Source: Nomia melanderi (lineage: Eukaryota > Arthropoda > Insecta > Hymenoptera > Halictidae). From it: 64,000 nucleotides of DNA. Made by a program: the position numbers and the translations under genes. Shown here one piece after another: positions 1-13,350 of the stretch. Each line of letters opens with the position of its first letter. The stretch's first letter is position 1. The notes under the pieces are model-generated. The model saw only the letters and a list, made by a program, of their open reading frames with translations, did no database searches and was not told the origin of the DNA. The stretch is from the NCBI RefSeq assembly GCF_051020985.1, contig NC_134999.1:10354001-10418000 (forward strand), in the 5' to 3' direction.

Positions 1-58
1 TGCCCGGGGATCCGCGTAACAAAGCCGAATAAATATTTATCAGCGCCGGTACACGTGG

Positions 59-150
59 CCTCTCTCTCTCTCTCTCTCTCTCTCCCCCTCCCTCTCCCTC
101 TCCCTCTCCCTCCCTCTCTCTTTCTCTTTGTCTCTCTGCCTCCCTCCGTC
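59..150. repeat. (CT)n / (CCCTCT)n microsatellite
   Basis: An almost uninterrupted pyrimidine run on the + strand. It starts as about twelve CT dinucleotides and grades into CCCTCT-type hexamers and then mixed CT. Short open frames across it encode only Leu/Ser/Pro strings and are repeat artefacts. Confidence 0.95.
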
Positions 151-1500
151 CTTTCCCACGCGGCAATGGCGGCGCGGCGGTGCCCGATCGAAGCTGCTGC
201 AGGTATCGAAGGCCATTGTTGCCCGCTACTACGTGGAAGCGAATAAACCGCGTTATCGGGGCCCCGTTGTTCGCGGGATGTATCCCGCGTTCCGTTACGC
301 AAAATCGAAGCGCCGCGGTGAGCCGTTTTCGTTCGAAAACGCTCGCCATTTCTAACCGAGACACCTCGTTCGGAGAAACGGCGGCCATGGACCGATAAAT
401 AAATCCTGAAACAGAAGCCGACCGCGCGCCGCGGCCATTGTCGTGAAAATAGCCGGGAAACCAGAAACAATTCCGCGCCATCCAGTGAATATCGTTTATA
501 CGTTCGAGCCGTTGTTCGTTTTGTCGAACCCCGCCGCGCGCCCGTTGCGTTGTCTCGCTTTTACAGCCATTATCGGCGAATGAACGTTCGATCAGCGCGA
601 GCTGCTCGGGGCCTCGCAATTCCGCTCCACGCCAGTCCCCGATTCGGCCCGCTTTTAATCGCCGCGTCCCCAATCCGCCGGTCCACCTTCTCCGAGCGGA
701 GTAACGACGGCGTGAGGATTTTTTACGAGGAAAGTAAAACGAAACTGCCCATAAAACCGCGCGGCCGCAATTCCATCTCTCTTCGGGTCCGCCCTGAAAT
801 CGCATAAACTTCGCAACAAACTTCCTCATCGTGCTCCTCCCTCTATCTCCGTCTCGCTCTCCTTTCTCTCCTTGCACGTTCACCACCGGCGTTCCTGCGT
901 TGGATACGAAGTTAACGAAACGATTGTATCCGGGGCAAAGGGCCGCGTCGTTTAACGACGCCGCGCTTTACGACCCGACCGGGTCCGGACTTTCAGGAAT
1001 TTTTTTCCCGCCGAGGAACTCGCGCTCGCCCGGTTTCCGTTCGCTGAACGTTCCTCCCATTGTCAGTGTTTCGCCAATCGGGCCGCGGCGCTCATTCGAA
1101 TTCACCGTATTAACTAACCCCGCCCGGAATCCGTAAAAATATCGTTTTGCCCACCTGTAGAAGGGTGGATCAACTTTTTTCCGCTGATGAGAAGCCGCCT
1201 CCCACACTCCCGCCCCGTCCAAGGGATGAATACAAATTTCCTGGAAGTTCCATCAACTCGGAAACTCCTCGGGGGCGGCGGCCGTCGAACCCTCCGGCGA
1301 GGAAACTTTAAATAAAAGCTACTTCCCTCGCGCGGAGAATTCTCGAAAAATTGTTTCTCCTTCCGTTTATCTTTGGCTTTTGGGTATGGGAATGTTAAAT
1401 AATTTTCTCGTCGAGTTTCTTGCAAGGAAGGAGCAGCGCTGTTCGAAAACGGTCTTACTAGTGGATTTGGATTTCGTTAATTAATACTTTTGAAAATTTC
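151..1500. other. CpG-rich non-coding block
   Basis: GC-rich, CpG-dense sequence. Short open frames overlap on both strands, which is expected where GC-rich DNA has few stop codons. None shows a domain, a consistent codon pattern or paired splice signals. Composition turns AT-rich near 1380. I see no RNA gene or mobile element here. Confidence 0.6.
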
Positions 1501-3400
1501 AGTTGGGGTTCTCTTTTTTTTTAGATTGTCCTCTTTCTCCTTCCTGCAAGTACAGGAGCATTGACATTTATTTGGTCAATAGGAATCGAGTGACACAAGT
1601 TTCAGCTAACAACGTTTAACGGACATTGACTAATAGCAACTTTTACGGATATTGCATCATCCTGTGTATCGATTTGTCCTGTGTTACTTTCGCTTGATGA
1701 TATTCAATCGCGCGATTGTTAATCTTAAAGAGATACTTTATCTTAAAGCGATAGTCTGGAGGACAATGATTCGACTATCGCAGAACTTGTGTTGTTCAGT
1801 CAAAATAATCTCCGATTTTTCGTTTACAATGGTGTATGAGGAATGTAGATATTTAGAAAGATTTATTCGACACATCGATGTTACCTTCCACGCTGCAATG
1901 TATCCAGTGGGTTACAAAAAGAATGGAGTTTCAGAATTTATGAAACCGAACGGAAAACTTCATCCAATCCGGAGAATGTATATCTATATCGGTCAATGTT
2001 ATTATTATTGCTGTCGATCAAGGCTGGCGTTGCCAAATTCTGGTCGGCAATCGATGATCTCATACTTCTACGGCAGTCTTGATACTTCCGAGCATCTTCA
2101 ATTCTGATTCTTAGCGAACTTTGACCATTGCCTCAAATCTCGCGAATAAGAAGACAAACTTATCTCCAAAGTAAGAACACTAATAACCTTAAAATATCAT
2201 TCCAATTCACTTTAAAATTGCCAACCTCCGCTTCAACTCAATATCCCAAGTCGGAGTGTTAACAATCTCCGATGAAGGAGAAATTTCTATCCTGACTCGC
2301 GGGTTCTACTCAATAAATTGTCGAAGTAACCCCCGACGACCGACTTTCATCGACTTTATTTTCCTCGAGCGGGCAGAAGGTTCTGTGGGCGTGCAGGATC
2401 GAAGGAGATGGAGATGGCAGAAGATTCCCGGTAACTTCGGGGAAGTTATCCCAACAGAAGGTTTTTCTCACACTTTGCCGACCTTCCCATGCAGCAGACT
2501 TACAGAGCGAATCCGTCAGCTTTCTCTCTTCTTTCCTCTTTCTGGTTGTCGGTGTTCTTCCTCTGCGCGCGACTCAGTCTCAACGTTTTTCCCCTGCGAC
2601 CGTGCCTCTTCTTCGATCGCTCCCGTTCGTCCGTAACGACCTCGATGCTAGGCTACCGGGTATTTTTAGAGGAAGACGGTTAGGTTCGCGGAGTTTCTAG
2701 AGAAAAAGTTTCGGTTCGATTCGTCTTGCCGCATCGATTCCGGTCTCGGAAGGAGGTTACGGTCGCGGCGATGCGATGTCGTGCTCGTAAACCTGCTACG
2801 CGGACCACAGAATATGGGACACGTTGAAATCCCCCTGATCCTCTTTCTCTCCCCGGTTTTTAATAATCCCCCGTTGAATCGTCTAATCGAACATCTTTTT
2901 TTATCCCCTCCCGGTTCCCGTTCGGAGAACACGCTCGTAAAGTTTGATCGTTTGTTTCGGGACACCCTATAAACCTGACGGGACGAGCCGACTCGTTAGC
3001 CTCGCGCGTTACTTCGTAAGTTCGCGTAATTACGGATTCTCCGCGCGTTACCTTCGCCTCGAGTCCTTAATAATCATCGTCGAAACGCCGACGTTTATGT
3101 CAGTTGCCTTTCGCGCGGCGGGGTTCAAGGGAACGTCTCTTTCACTGATTGTTTCGTCGAATTTTAGCGCGGATCTTCTCTCGCTTATTCGAAATCATCG
3201 AAAACTAGATAACCGAATAACATATTAATTCAAAGCGAGTACACTTTCGTTTTCGGTTTACTGAACACAAGACTTCATCAACTTCGTCATCTTCGTTTCT
3301 CCTTCACAATAAGGTATCACAGAACCGAACTATCTTCGTAATATCCAACATTCGCAAATAAGTAACATGTTATATCAATTCTCATCAAGATCAAACTTTT
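1501..3400. other. AT-richer non-coding block
   Basis: Mixed sequence with a T-rich tract ending in AG at 1511-1524 and a second pyrimidine tract near 1530-1556. Both resemble 3' splice sites. The open frame that follows at 1652-2107 (151 codons) has no recognisable domain and no clear donor. A motif at 2958-2970 reads GGGTGTCCC on the minus strand and resembles an isolated mariner-type terminus, but no partner was found. Confidence 0.45.
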
Positions 3401-5000
3401 CTACGCAAGAAGAAGATGATCCGACTGTAACGCAGCAGTGCCCATTTTTAGCCCGCACCGTGCGTGGCATGAATGCATAAAATTCACATCGAGCTCGTAA
3501 ACATTAAAAGAGAGATCGCACAGCGCGAGGCGTCTCACTGGACGTTCGAGCGCATCCGATCGTCTAATATTTTCATTGGGGCGGCTCAGCGGCGCGGAAT
3601 ATCCGCGTTGATACGAATACCGGTGTCCCGCAGCCCCCGCTTCGTGAGAAACAGAGAAGGAGGAAGCGAGAGGGAGAGAGAGGCAGGCCAAGAGTATCCG
3701 GCGTTAAACGTAACGCCAGAAACTGGAACAACCAGTTATTCGACTCGCCTCGACTCGTCTCCGCGAACTTTCCCCTCCCTCCCGCCGCCCGTGGCTGTCT
3801 CTCTCTCCTTCCTGAATGCTAACCGCGTCGTGACTAGAACCCGACGAGCCGGGTATTCTGGGTTACAGCCGCCGCCGCTCCGTAAAGTTTGCCCGGCGTC
3901 GTCGTAAACTCTCTGCCGGCTGTCACCGCGCTTATTCGCGGAGCCTGGAGACCTGTCGCGTAGCAAGGGCCATTCGCCACGTCGATTTCGTTCACCGCGC
4001 GCTGCGGAATTGCGGGTCGATCCCTTTTAAGGCTCGAGGACGCTCGAACGAGACCCTTTAGCCGGATGATTCAGATGGCTCGCTCGGAGACCCGCCGGAA
4101 AAACTGGAATCTCTTGATGGAAGCGCAGCGTCGGCTGGGTATCTCTGACCTGAATCTTCGCTTCGGAGTTATTCGCCTCCTCGTGACCCGGTCTCCTACA
4201 CGACGCCGCTCCCTTTCTTCCGCTAGACCCGTTCGTCAATTGTCCGCGTCACGCTCGTTGTATTTTATCGAATGAACTCGGATTTAACGCGAACTTGCTG
4301 CTAAAGCTTTTCCAATCTGTATGATCAGCATCGCTAATATTCTCGATGAGTCAATAAGATTTAGTGTCTGCAGTTTTATCTACGCTTATATTTATTTATC
4401 TTTCATGTAACCATGACAATTCCAATTTCTTCTGGGTTAAAAGCACATCCTGTCCATTTGGCTCCTAATCGATCCTCTATTTCGGTATCATTTCTGGCTA
4501 AACAGAATTCTCTTTCAACTTGGGAATTGTCGATTATCGCACGGGCACTGGCATTTATTCCTGGACCCGTCATAACCAAACCGTTATAGAATTCTCAATG
4601 GCGCGTCCGAAACTGGCGGAAGTTCTTCGAGAGAAGCTGGCTCATCCGGCTATCCTCGCGATCCCCTTCCACGCCTCTTTCAGAGAACCGCTCGGCGACG
4701 CGCGATCAGAATCCAGAATTCGTTCGCATACAGGCCCGGTCGACACGGAGTAGGGCCCCCAATGCCTAGCACGTTCCGTAGGAATGCCTGCGCGAGCGCC
4801 GCGCCGGCCTCGCCAAGCGGAATACCAAGTGGCGCGTACCAACCCCGGGGGCTGGAGTCCTGGAAGGTTGCGCCGTGAACTTCGCGCCACCTTAAAGTGG
4901 GATAGTGTGCTCCCGAAAATTGCTCCCGTAAAACGGGCAACTCGCTCGCATCTGTCTCTGCCAGCTCTATCTCAGGTGAACGACAACCGTTTGTACACAA
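3401..5000. other. CpG-rich non-coding block
   Basis: GC-rich DNA with several overlapping short frames on both strands, none with a recognisable protein. A purine-rich run of GAG/AGG type lies near 3658-3690, and a CT-rich stretch near 3770-3812. An AT-rich interval sits at about 4280-4520. No gene is supported. Confidence 0.55.
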
Positions 5001-8000
5001 ATTGCCAATAACCTAGATGCCTTTGTACCTGGATCGAGCACACAGGTAGCATCCTCTACATTGATAATACTCTTCGATTCGGTTAACAGCTGGAGCCGAT
5101 AGATCGGTTGGCTGAAGTGTAATATGGTGCTCAAAGGAAGAATGAGTGGTTAGCGAAAAAAGGGAGCCTGAGCCTGCTAGCGGATTAATTAGCGGGGCTG
5201 CTTAATAGACCTAGCCTCGATCATAAGGATATCAAATGGTGTTTTTTGCGAACCTTAGTTTTTGTATCTTCTATGTTTCCTTGGGAATATGTCTTTTACA
5301 ACCTGCGATTGTTATGAAATATTAGTTATTCTAAAAGAAAAAACTTTAAAATACTGTAATATAAAGTGTAATAAATAGGCTTGTAGAATCAGTCCTGTGA
5401 CTGGTCGCTTTTGCGCCTCGAGGTTTCCGCTTTGGTCGATCGAAATATAGTTCTAGCTACAATGTAGCCAGGTTTAGATTAAGTTTAAGTTTCTCTGAAA
5501 ATATCAAGCCTGCTTCAAGATTCCTGGAATGGCGTCATGGTCTTAAATCTCAGTAGGATAATTAGCTGAGTAGATGATAGGGTTGATAGATGTTACCAGG
5601 CGACGCGTCCCAATCTTTTTCGAAGTGACACGGCAAAAATTGACGTGTCTACGAGGCAGCTTGGCCTGCACACCTCTCTGCTGCGACGGATGAATACGGT
5701 AATTGGAACGCTGATGCTATCTTTCTGGGGTAAATTAATCTCGAGGAGCGACGTCCGAGCCAATTAACATAACGGCGTTTTATCGCACACCATGATCTTT
5801 CTCCTCGCACGGAAATAATTCCACAGGTAAAAGTACAGGCGATTTGGACTTCGTTTTCGATTTCGATCGACCGCAAAGAATACACAAGATTCTTTTCGAT
5901 TACGCTAATGATTTCCGTGACGATCGATCGCAGTTCCATGAGACGTAGACAATAACAGGCCGCACCCATTAGCATTGCAAATTACCGTTCTCAGGTTTGC
6001 AAATCATCCCGTTCCGATGATCCGTTCATAAACATCGCGGCGAGGAAATTCTCGGCGAGCATTCCGCGACCTCATTAATTCGCGAGCGTTGCCTGCCGTT
6101 ATGCGTGTCGTCAGTTCCGCGAATCGGTCGGCGACGCAGATAGGAAATAGAATCACCGCTTTTAGATTTTTCTCGCAACTGATCTTTAATTCTCTCCTCG
6201 CACGGGTGAAGTTCATTCAGGACTCGTTCCCTGAAACCAACCGATTAACAAAAAGTCTGCGCATATTTCTGCATTTATGACACATGCAAATGCGCGCATT
6301 AACAAAGATTACACTTCGTCTCCATAACATTTTCATACGCTTTAAATACATGAATGCCGTCAAAATAAAATGCTAAAATGCGATATTAAAAGTCTCAAGT
6401 GTAGACACAGAATGCGCCAAAGTTAATGAGATTTCCGCTCGGCTATCACACGGAGTTCGCGTTTCTCATGGATATAACTTTTCACAGCTTTTTCGCGTTC
6501 CTCATCGCTACGAAACACTTCTTCTAATTATAAAGTTTGCAATCGGGGAAACGTTCGATCGTCCGTGTCCAGCCTATCAACGGAACACGTCGATCGATCC
6601 CCGGAGCACGAGAAACAGAACGGTAGATCGCGGCGTCAGCGATTCCCAGCACGCTAGGAGATCGAACGCTGCCGTACGAGAGTGAAGATCGGGCCGGAGG
6701 TCAGGCCCGGCCTGCTTTCATGGATGCGGCACGAACCTTTGCGGTCTTCTGGGTCCCGGGCCTCTTCCTTTTCTTCGTTTTCGCTCGGTCCCGGTCCCCG
6801 AGCCGCCTCTTTTTCTTCCTTCCTCTCCCTGCCCGTCCCCTGCCGCCGGAGATACACAGCGTAGTTATGCGTTACACATACACTCAGGACTGCATAATAC
6901 ATAATGTCCGACCGTAGGCAGGCGCTACATGGTCAGGTAAATGGGAGCCGAACCTGTCGAACCGGTTTTACTCCTCTTTCCCCCCTCCCACCCTTTCTAC
7001 TCGCCATCTACCACTCCCGTTCCCTCTTGCTCTGCCTCGGCAGACCGAACGTACGCGCCGGTGTTCCCTCCATCTTCCGTGGCCGCCTCTTCTCAACGAT
7101 AGACCATCGCCATCAGCATCAACCATCAGGCCCTCTCTACCCACGATCGGCTGGCTTGCTAATTCGACCCGCCTGCAAGCTTGTTGCACTTGATCATTCC
7201 GAAGAACCTGCGTCCTCTGACGGAAAGACTGTTGCCTCGAATTTGTGAACTTTGGTTCTTGCAGTCGACGCTACGGGGAATAGAAGTTTTATCACATGTT
7301 TCGGTTTTTGTTCCCTTGGGAAAGTTTTAGTGTATCTTTCCCTCGAATTCATGCGGATTCATTGAATTCTTTTAGGGGATATTCTAGAAAACGGGAGGTT
7401 GATGGAAGGATGTTGGTCTTCTGGTTTGAGTTGTTGTTTCCCTGGGTAAGTGGTTCCGGTGCCTTACCGCAGTTATCAGGTCATCCAATTGTCCCATAAA
7501 CAGCAGTTAAAAATTATGGGTTAGGTTTACTACGCAAGCGCGCGTATACGCGTTCCAATTTCCGTTTCGCTTGTTTCATTTACTTCTATTCTTAGTCCCA
7601 GATTACTCGTCATTTCGCGTATCCACGTTTCTACGTTTCCTTTCCATTTCACGTAAATTTTTATGTTTCCTTTCCAGCCATTTCCTTTATATTTGTTGTT
7701 TTGTAGTCTTAATGCGTGCAATAAAGGCTCAATTCGAGCGGGGCTAGTAATAAAATTCGCGTTTAAAGGAATCTACATGCATGCTCCACGCTGGCGAAGA
7801 CATTTTTTCCCAGCGATGCAGCCAGAAGCGACCGCTCGAGTCCAAGAATCGCATTTCCATTTAAACGTCGCGCCACTTATCACCGCCGAGATTTATAGAG
7901 TTGGCCGGTTGATCTGTTCCAGATAGGTCCACGATTAAATCTGCATCGATATTGTCCGACGTCGATGCCGGCCCCGATACGGAACAGGTTATTATCTTTT

Positions 8001-9130
8001 TTCCTTCAAGCCGGTCGCAGACATTCGTCGCGCGTTTCGAATGATTCGAGCGAAGGATTTGAACTTCGAGCATAGGGTGTTCGGGTCGTTGAAGCGTGTG
8101 TATGTGTAGTTTTATATTGCTTTTTCAATCTTCTTCAATCGTCACTGCTACTTGTTATTTTCCGTCACGCAACTGCACCGACTCTGCGCTCTTTCGATTT
8201 CAATATTTTCTTTTGCTTTTCGATCATTACTTCGAACAGTTTTCGCAGTAGCCTTTGTTTTTGCTTCTGTATATTCATTAAGTACAATAATTCATTATTT
8301 AAAGTTATACTGCAGGCGTGAGGCGGCATTTCTATCACCCGCGAGTAGACTGTCTACGCCTCCCAGTTGCCGAGACTCCCCGCTGTCGGGAAATTTTCGT
8401 AGTAGTTGTCTGCAATTTGTCCGCGGTTAATGGCCGAGTGAATTAGGGGAGTCCATTATTATTGGGGTCGAGGCAGCGCGATCTTTCGTAGCGATTTCTC
8501 GAATTTCGCTCGGCCCCGGTCCGAATCTCCGAGGAGAATAGGATCGAGGGGTCCATTAGGAAAATCCCGGTGGTAGCCGGAGATTATTGATGCGGACGAT
8601 CGACATGGGGCCGGGGGAAGGGCAGGCTGATTACGCGTTACAGCCGGCGCGGCGAGGCGGAGCGTCGCTTCCTAAAATGGAACGAATTATGTGCGAGACG
8701 AACTAGATAAACTAGTTTCATCCAATTATGCGAAATATCGTTAACCTCGAGGCATCGGCTAATCCCGAGGTAAACACCGCGAAGAAAAACTGCCAGGAAT
8801 GGCTTTGATGAATGCACTGCCGCCTGAGATCACTTTTATCGCAAGAAAACGCGGATTCTTCCATAAAGAAATACACGGATTAAAATTTTCAAAAGATTCC
8901 TTTCGATAAAAATAAAGCACTCATTGCCATTCATAAAAGATCCTTCTGTGCTTCATAAATCAATGAAAACCGATACAAAACGGAACATAGTCAAATGAAC
9001 CGACCCCGACTGAGTAGAATGAACGTAATCATACCTTGTTGCGCGCAAACTCCTGCAACGTTCGTGGAAAACATTTTTATGAAATTTTAACATGACTCAT
9101 CGTGAATTACGCTGAAGCACATAGCCAGAA
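5001..9130. other. Non-coding sequence, alternating AT-rich and GC-rich
   Basis: AT-rich at 5220-5640 and 6240-6540, GC-rich at 6590-7230 and 8440-8700, and AT-rich again to about 9120. A GGGTAAGT donor-like site occurs at 7443-7450, but the frame around it (7296-7499) reads straight through and has no acceptor partner or domain. I see no RNA gene, transposon end or coding exon. Confidence 0.55.
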
Positions 9131-9136
9131 AGAAAC

Positions 9137-9156
9137 AGAGAGAGAGAGGGAGGGCG

Positions 9157-9187
<31 letters not shown>
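9137..9187. repeat. (AG)n microsatellite
   Basis: A purine run made mostly of AG dinucleotides, interrupted by a short GGGAGGGCGG segment near 9149-9158. The second half is a clean AG run. Confidence 0.95.
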
Positions 9188-9191
<4 letters not shown>

Positions 9192-11150
9192 GAAACGTGA
9201 AATAGAAGTGAAACTGCTATTACGCCGTTTCCCTCTTGCCTCGCGTTAATTACACCTCATGCCGGGGGACCGGTAACTTTCTACACAGGTAGGTCCAGTG
9301 CGTTTGACAGCCCGGCTCGCCAGCCGACCGGTCGGCCGCCCACAAAGATTCTGTAAGTTTGGATTGTGTGTACCTCGTAATCCCTCCCTCCGTTCGTCCG
9401 TGTGTTCCAGTGTCTACTCGGCCCCGGCGGGGCTTCCAGTTTCGGTCGGGCACTCGGTTTTGCTCCGTCGGCGATGGGAATGACGTGTTTTACCACTTGA
9501 CGCGAAACAAAAGCGTTGATACCGCACTCCACCGGTCCCTTTCCATTTTATCGTGTCCGACACACTCTCGACGCGCGCCCGCGATTTCACGGACACGCGC
9601 GCTATCCGCGGGCGTAATCGACGGGACAGCTACCGTTCGCGCCGCGTATGTGGAGCAACGAATCGGTGTCCGCGATTACGTAAACCAGCGAACGAAACTA
9701 ACGCCTCGCCGCTAATTGCATTCTTTCCTCTCATTACTCGATTTTATGGGAACTTTTTATTGTTCTGCGAGTGCTGTTCCGATTCCTTGGGACTACTATG
9801 GCAATCTCTGCTGTTGAAAGCCGTGTATCAAGCATTTGTTTTGATGTCATAAAGAATGTCTGCGCGAATTCTCTTACGACGAAATTCAAAACATGCCGCT
9901 GCTAAACTACGAAAACATTGACATGTTAGCTAACAGGCTCTAAGAAGCAAATCTCGCTTCGTAGCCCAGGGTGATTGTATGGTTAAAATACGTTCGTAAT
10001 TGACTCGGGTCTTTTCGGAATGTTTCACAATTTTTGCAACTGACGCATATACGTGTCGCTAGGCTATGGATAGGAAATTTGTTTTGGAACCCACGGTATA
10101 TTTCATCGCACATTTGCGATATATTTCCATAAAAGGAGATTGGATCCAGGAATTGCATTTGGGGAAAACGCAACAATTCCGAATACTCATACACTCGTAT
10201 AGCTACAGATTCTTGTTTATTTTCATTCAACGTTCGCACTACCCAACTGACAATAACACCTGTTCCTCACGAACTAAAAACTGTAAATATCTCCAGACCA
10301 GAGAATATCCTACAATCACATGTGTTGTTTTTAACTTTATAGTATAGTTCATTTCTAAACCTGTTAAGATACCAGTGTTAAACCATCTCACAGATGTAAT
10401 TTGATAACCGCTGCTTTAAAAGGCTCCGAAACACCTTGATCGAAACGGTACTACGTTCCCACACAAAGACCCACGTACCTCGAAATTTTACTTTCAGCCT
10501 TACCATCCGTTAGGCGTGCAGATAACCCGGGAATTTTAATTCAAGCCTCGTCGTGCCTGGAATTTTTCTGTGACTCAAACCAGCACTCTTTAAAAATTCC
10601 AGGAACACCGCCGTTTCACGTCTCGTGATGTTTCCGGTAGCCGAATTCGCTCGGCAAGCCTAAATATCTAACAGATAACCCCGCGGAATGGAAATAAACG
10701 GCGTCCCGTGATTTGTCGGCACCGCGGATTAGCATTGGATGCGATAATCCTCTCGTCGCGAACGCGTGTTCGATGACCGAGAGCTCTCCCAGTTCCAGTT
10801 TCTCTCAGCCCCTGGAATCTCCCGGCGTTTCTTGTTGTCCGCGCGCAGCAGCTTGCCCGGCAATGGGCCGACCCCTTTTCCGCTTGCCGAACGCACACGC
10901 TCTCGAGCCGAACAAAGCGCGAAACTCTCTCGAGCAGCGTGTACGCGCACTCACGTTCGTGTATACACGTTCCAACGACGTTTCCTCTCCTTTGTACACC
11001 GGCGCTCCTTATTCGGCCTTCCGTCCCCCTTCGCCCTCGAGCCCACGTTTCTCTTCTCCCTCTTCATCCGTTCTCCTCTTTTTCCCTTGCTCCCTAACGA
11101 ATCAACTGTTCGTTGTCAGCTGTTGCGGTATGCGGGAAAAATGATTAATA
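9188..11150. other. Non-coding: two CpG-rich blocks around an AT-rich core
   Basis: CpG-rich at 9220-9720, including a short GCCCC/GGGGC hairpin near 9423-9435. AT-rich at 9720-10640, and CpG-rich again at 10640-11100. The second GC block has stop-poor frames on both strands, rich in Ser/Arg/Pro and mutually overlapping, with no protein signature. Confidence 0.55.
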
Positions 11151-13350
11151 CAAGGATGACATTAACGTAGACGAATTGATGAGAACTTGCACTGCAGAGT
11201 AGGAGGACCACGTGACTATGATAGGCTCCAAGAGCAGCTTGACCTTGGTTGAGACTGGAGTAAAAAAATACCAACGTGACAGCATTAAATTGCTTCTTTA
11301 TTGTCTCTTAATAATCCTCCTTTGTCATTTGGATTGTACGCTTTCAGCCTACCATTTTTTTCTTATCAGATGTCAGTGTGCTACATAGTGTACTCGGTTG
11401 GCAACTTATAGCTATCCGGAAAAGTTAAGGAACCTTTAGTTTTGGTGAAACCAGCTCACACATGGATACTCGGAAGGTGTCGATCGTTGGATACTCGTGA
11501 CGCAAACGGCTCGACCTGTGCATCCCATGCAAATCGTTCCTCGATTCGGTGTAGCGTCATCGTCACCGCGTGGCTCGCGCGAGCAAGTCGCAGCAACCCT
11601 GCCTTGACCGAGTTTAGAGAAATGGAACGGGCCGAACAAGGCGATGCGCACCCGACACGATGCATTTTTGAAACGCGGAAGAGCCTCGATTCGCCTGTAC
11701 GGCGAGTGCCCGTCGTAAGTCGTTCTTTATTCGAGTCGCGTGCACGACCGCTGCCACTAATTACGAAACGGTCGAAATGCACGGGGAATTTCCCTGTTTC
11801 GTCCGTTAATAGACCTGAAATCGAAATCCCAGTCGAAGATGCCATTGCAGAACTCCGCTGTGAGCAACGTTGGAAGGAGACCTACCACTCCTGACGTCAG
11901 AGAATCCTTGCAAAGGACCAAAGTGACGTCAGACGCCCGATTTCGCCGAGGTGCTGCTCATTTCGGTCGCAATGTGACATTTATACATTCGAAGCGTGTT
12001 TCCAATGATGCTTCAAAGCCACGCTGTCCTCAAATATAATCTTGCTGTATAATTGATTTATCACTGATGTTACAATCTTTCTAGGCTAATTCACAGAAGT
12101 GGGATTAAACATAAATTCGCACGTCCTATGAAAGTTTCCCAAAGTTAATAATAGCTCATAAAATTAATTCAAAAGAAATCATTAGATTCTGTTATCTGTA
12201 TTCTTCACGCATTCTCTACTTTAAAAAATTACATAATTCTGGTGTTCAAAACGAGCTTAAAGAAAGTTCCTTTGTCAATCGAACAGTCTGTTCTACAGGA
12301 CTTCTACGAGTCCGTTTTTTAACATTTCTGCTCCCGGTATTTCCCCTGATTCTTTCGTAAGTCAATTTTTTACTGCTTCCTCCAGTATTTCACTCATTCC
12401 TTGTTTTATCATAAAAATTTCGTGTTCCTTCGACCGAGAAATCCTGTGCAAGAGCACGGAATTCGAGGAAGCGTCGGCCACGGCCGAAAAGATGCAATTA
12501 CTCGTTCCATGCTTCGCCCGAACCTGCGATCACGCGAGGTCGAGCCATCTTAATATCGTGTCAGACCCTTATCTATCGTCCGGCTCGTAACAAGCGCCAG
12601 GCAGCCGTGGGCTTGCACGAGGTTGTGCAAGCGGACACGCGCAAGTCTCGGCGGTCCTGTGCGACACGCGCAATTCCCCTCGTTCGACCGATGAGTCGTC
12701 AAATCCGCAAATGCAGGCTACGTTTGGGTCCCCAAAATTCATCCTTGGCCTTTTCCTCGACGATCCTTTTTTTACGATCCTTCGCTCCGCTACGTCACCC
12801 TGAATCACTGTTGCACACACGCCCGACCGCGTTTTTCGTATCGTCCCGACGAACCAGTTTTCAATTTCATTCGGCCGGTGAGTCAGCTCTATCTGAGATT
12901 TCGGAGTTTGGGTCACGACAACTCGGCAAAAATTCACGCGGAAATTGAACGGCGACCGATGACTATTAACGTTTGGAATCGATTAGACGCGATTGGATTG
13001 TTGGAGATAAAACTTGATTACACCGAGAACGATAGATTATTCGCAGTATTTTTTCCTGGATTGATGGAATGTTAATCATAGGAGAGATACCTGTCTGGTG
13101 ATTGTTCGGAGGACTTGTTGAGGAGTAGTTGAGATTTCGTACAAATTGTACGTTATATCTCCAAGATCTGAGATAACAAAGTCGGTAATCAATGTTTTTT
13201 TTCTAACCTCTTTTATTTTCTTATCTCGTGTTGTGTCGAGCAATGCAATAATCTTCAAATATTCCGCGGAAGTCTTGAGTCCGTTAATCAGCGGTAACGA
13301 TAATGGTTATTAATAATGAGAGATAAAATGTCCTGCTTTATCGGAAAGCG
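11151..13350. other. Non-coding block containing paired CRE motifs
   Basis: AT-rich flanks surround a GC-rich segment at 11440-12000, and a second GC-rich segment runs from about 12430 to 12960. Apart from the paired TGACGTCA sites annotated separately, no gene or repeat is supported. The overlapping frames at 11442-11894 (+) and 11456-11845 (-) are mirror artefacts. Confidence 0.5.
11892..11931. promoter_or_regulatory. Pair of full palindromic CRE sites (TGACGTCA)
   Basis: Two perfect TGACGTCA octamers at 11892-11899 and 11924-11931, each followed by GA. They start 32 bp apart, about three helical turns, so they lie on the same DNA face. TGACGTCA is the known full-site target of CREB/ATF-type bZIP factors. 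Single further copies occur at 33448-33455 and 36082-36089. Binding or enhancer function is inference only. Confidence 0.4.
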
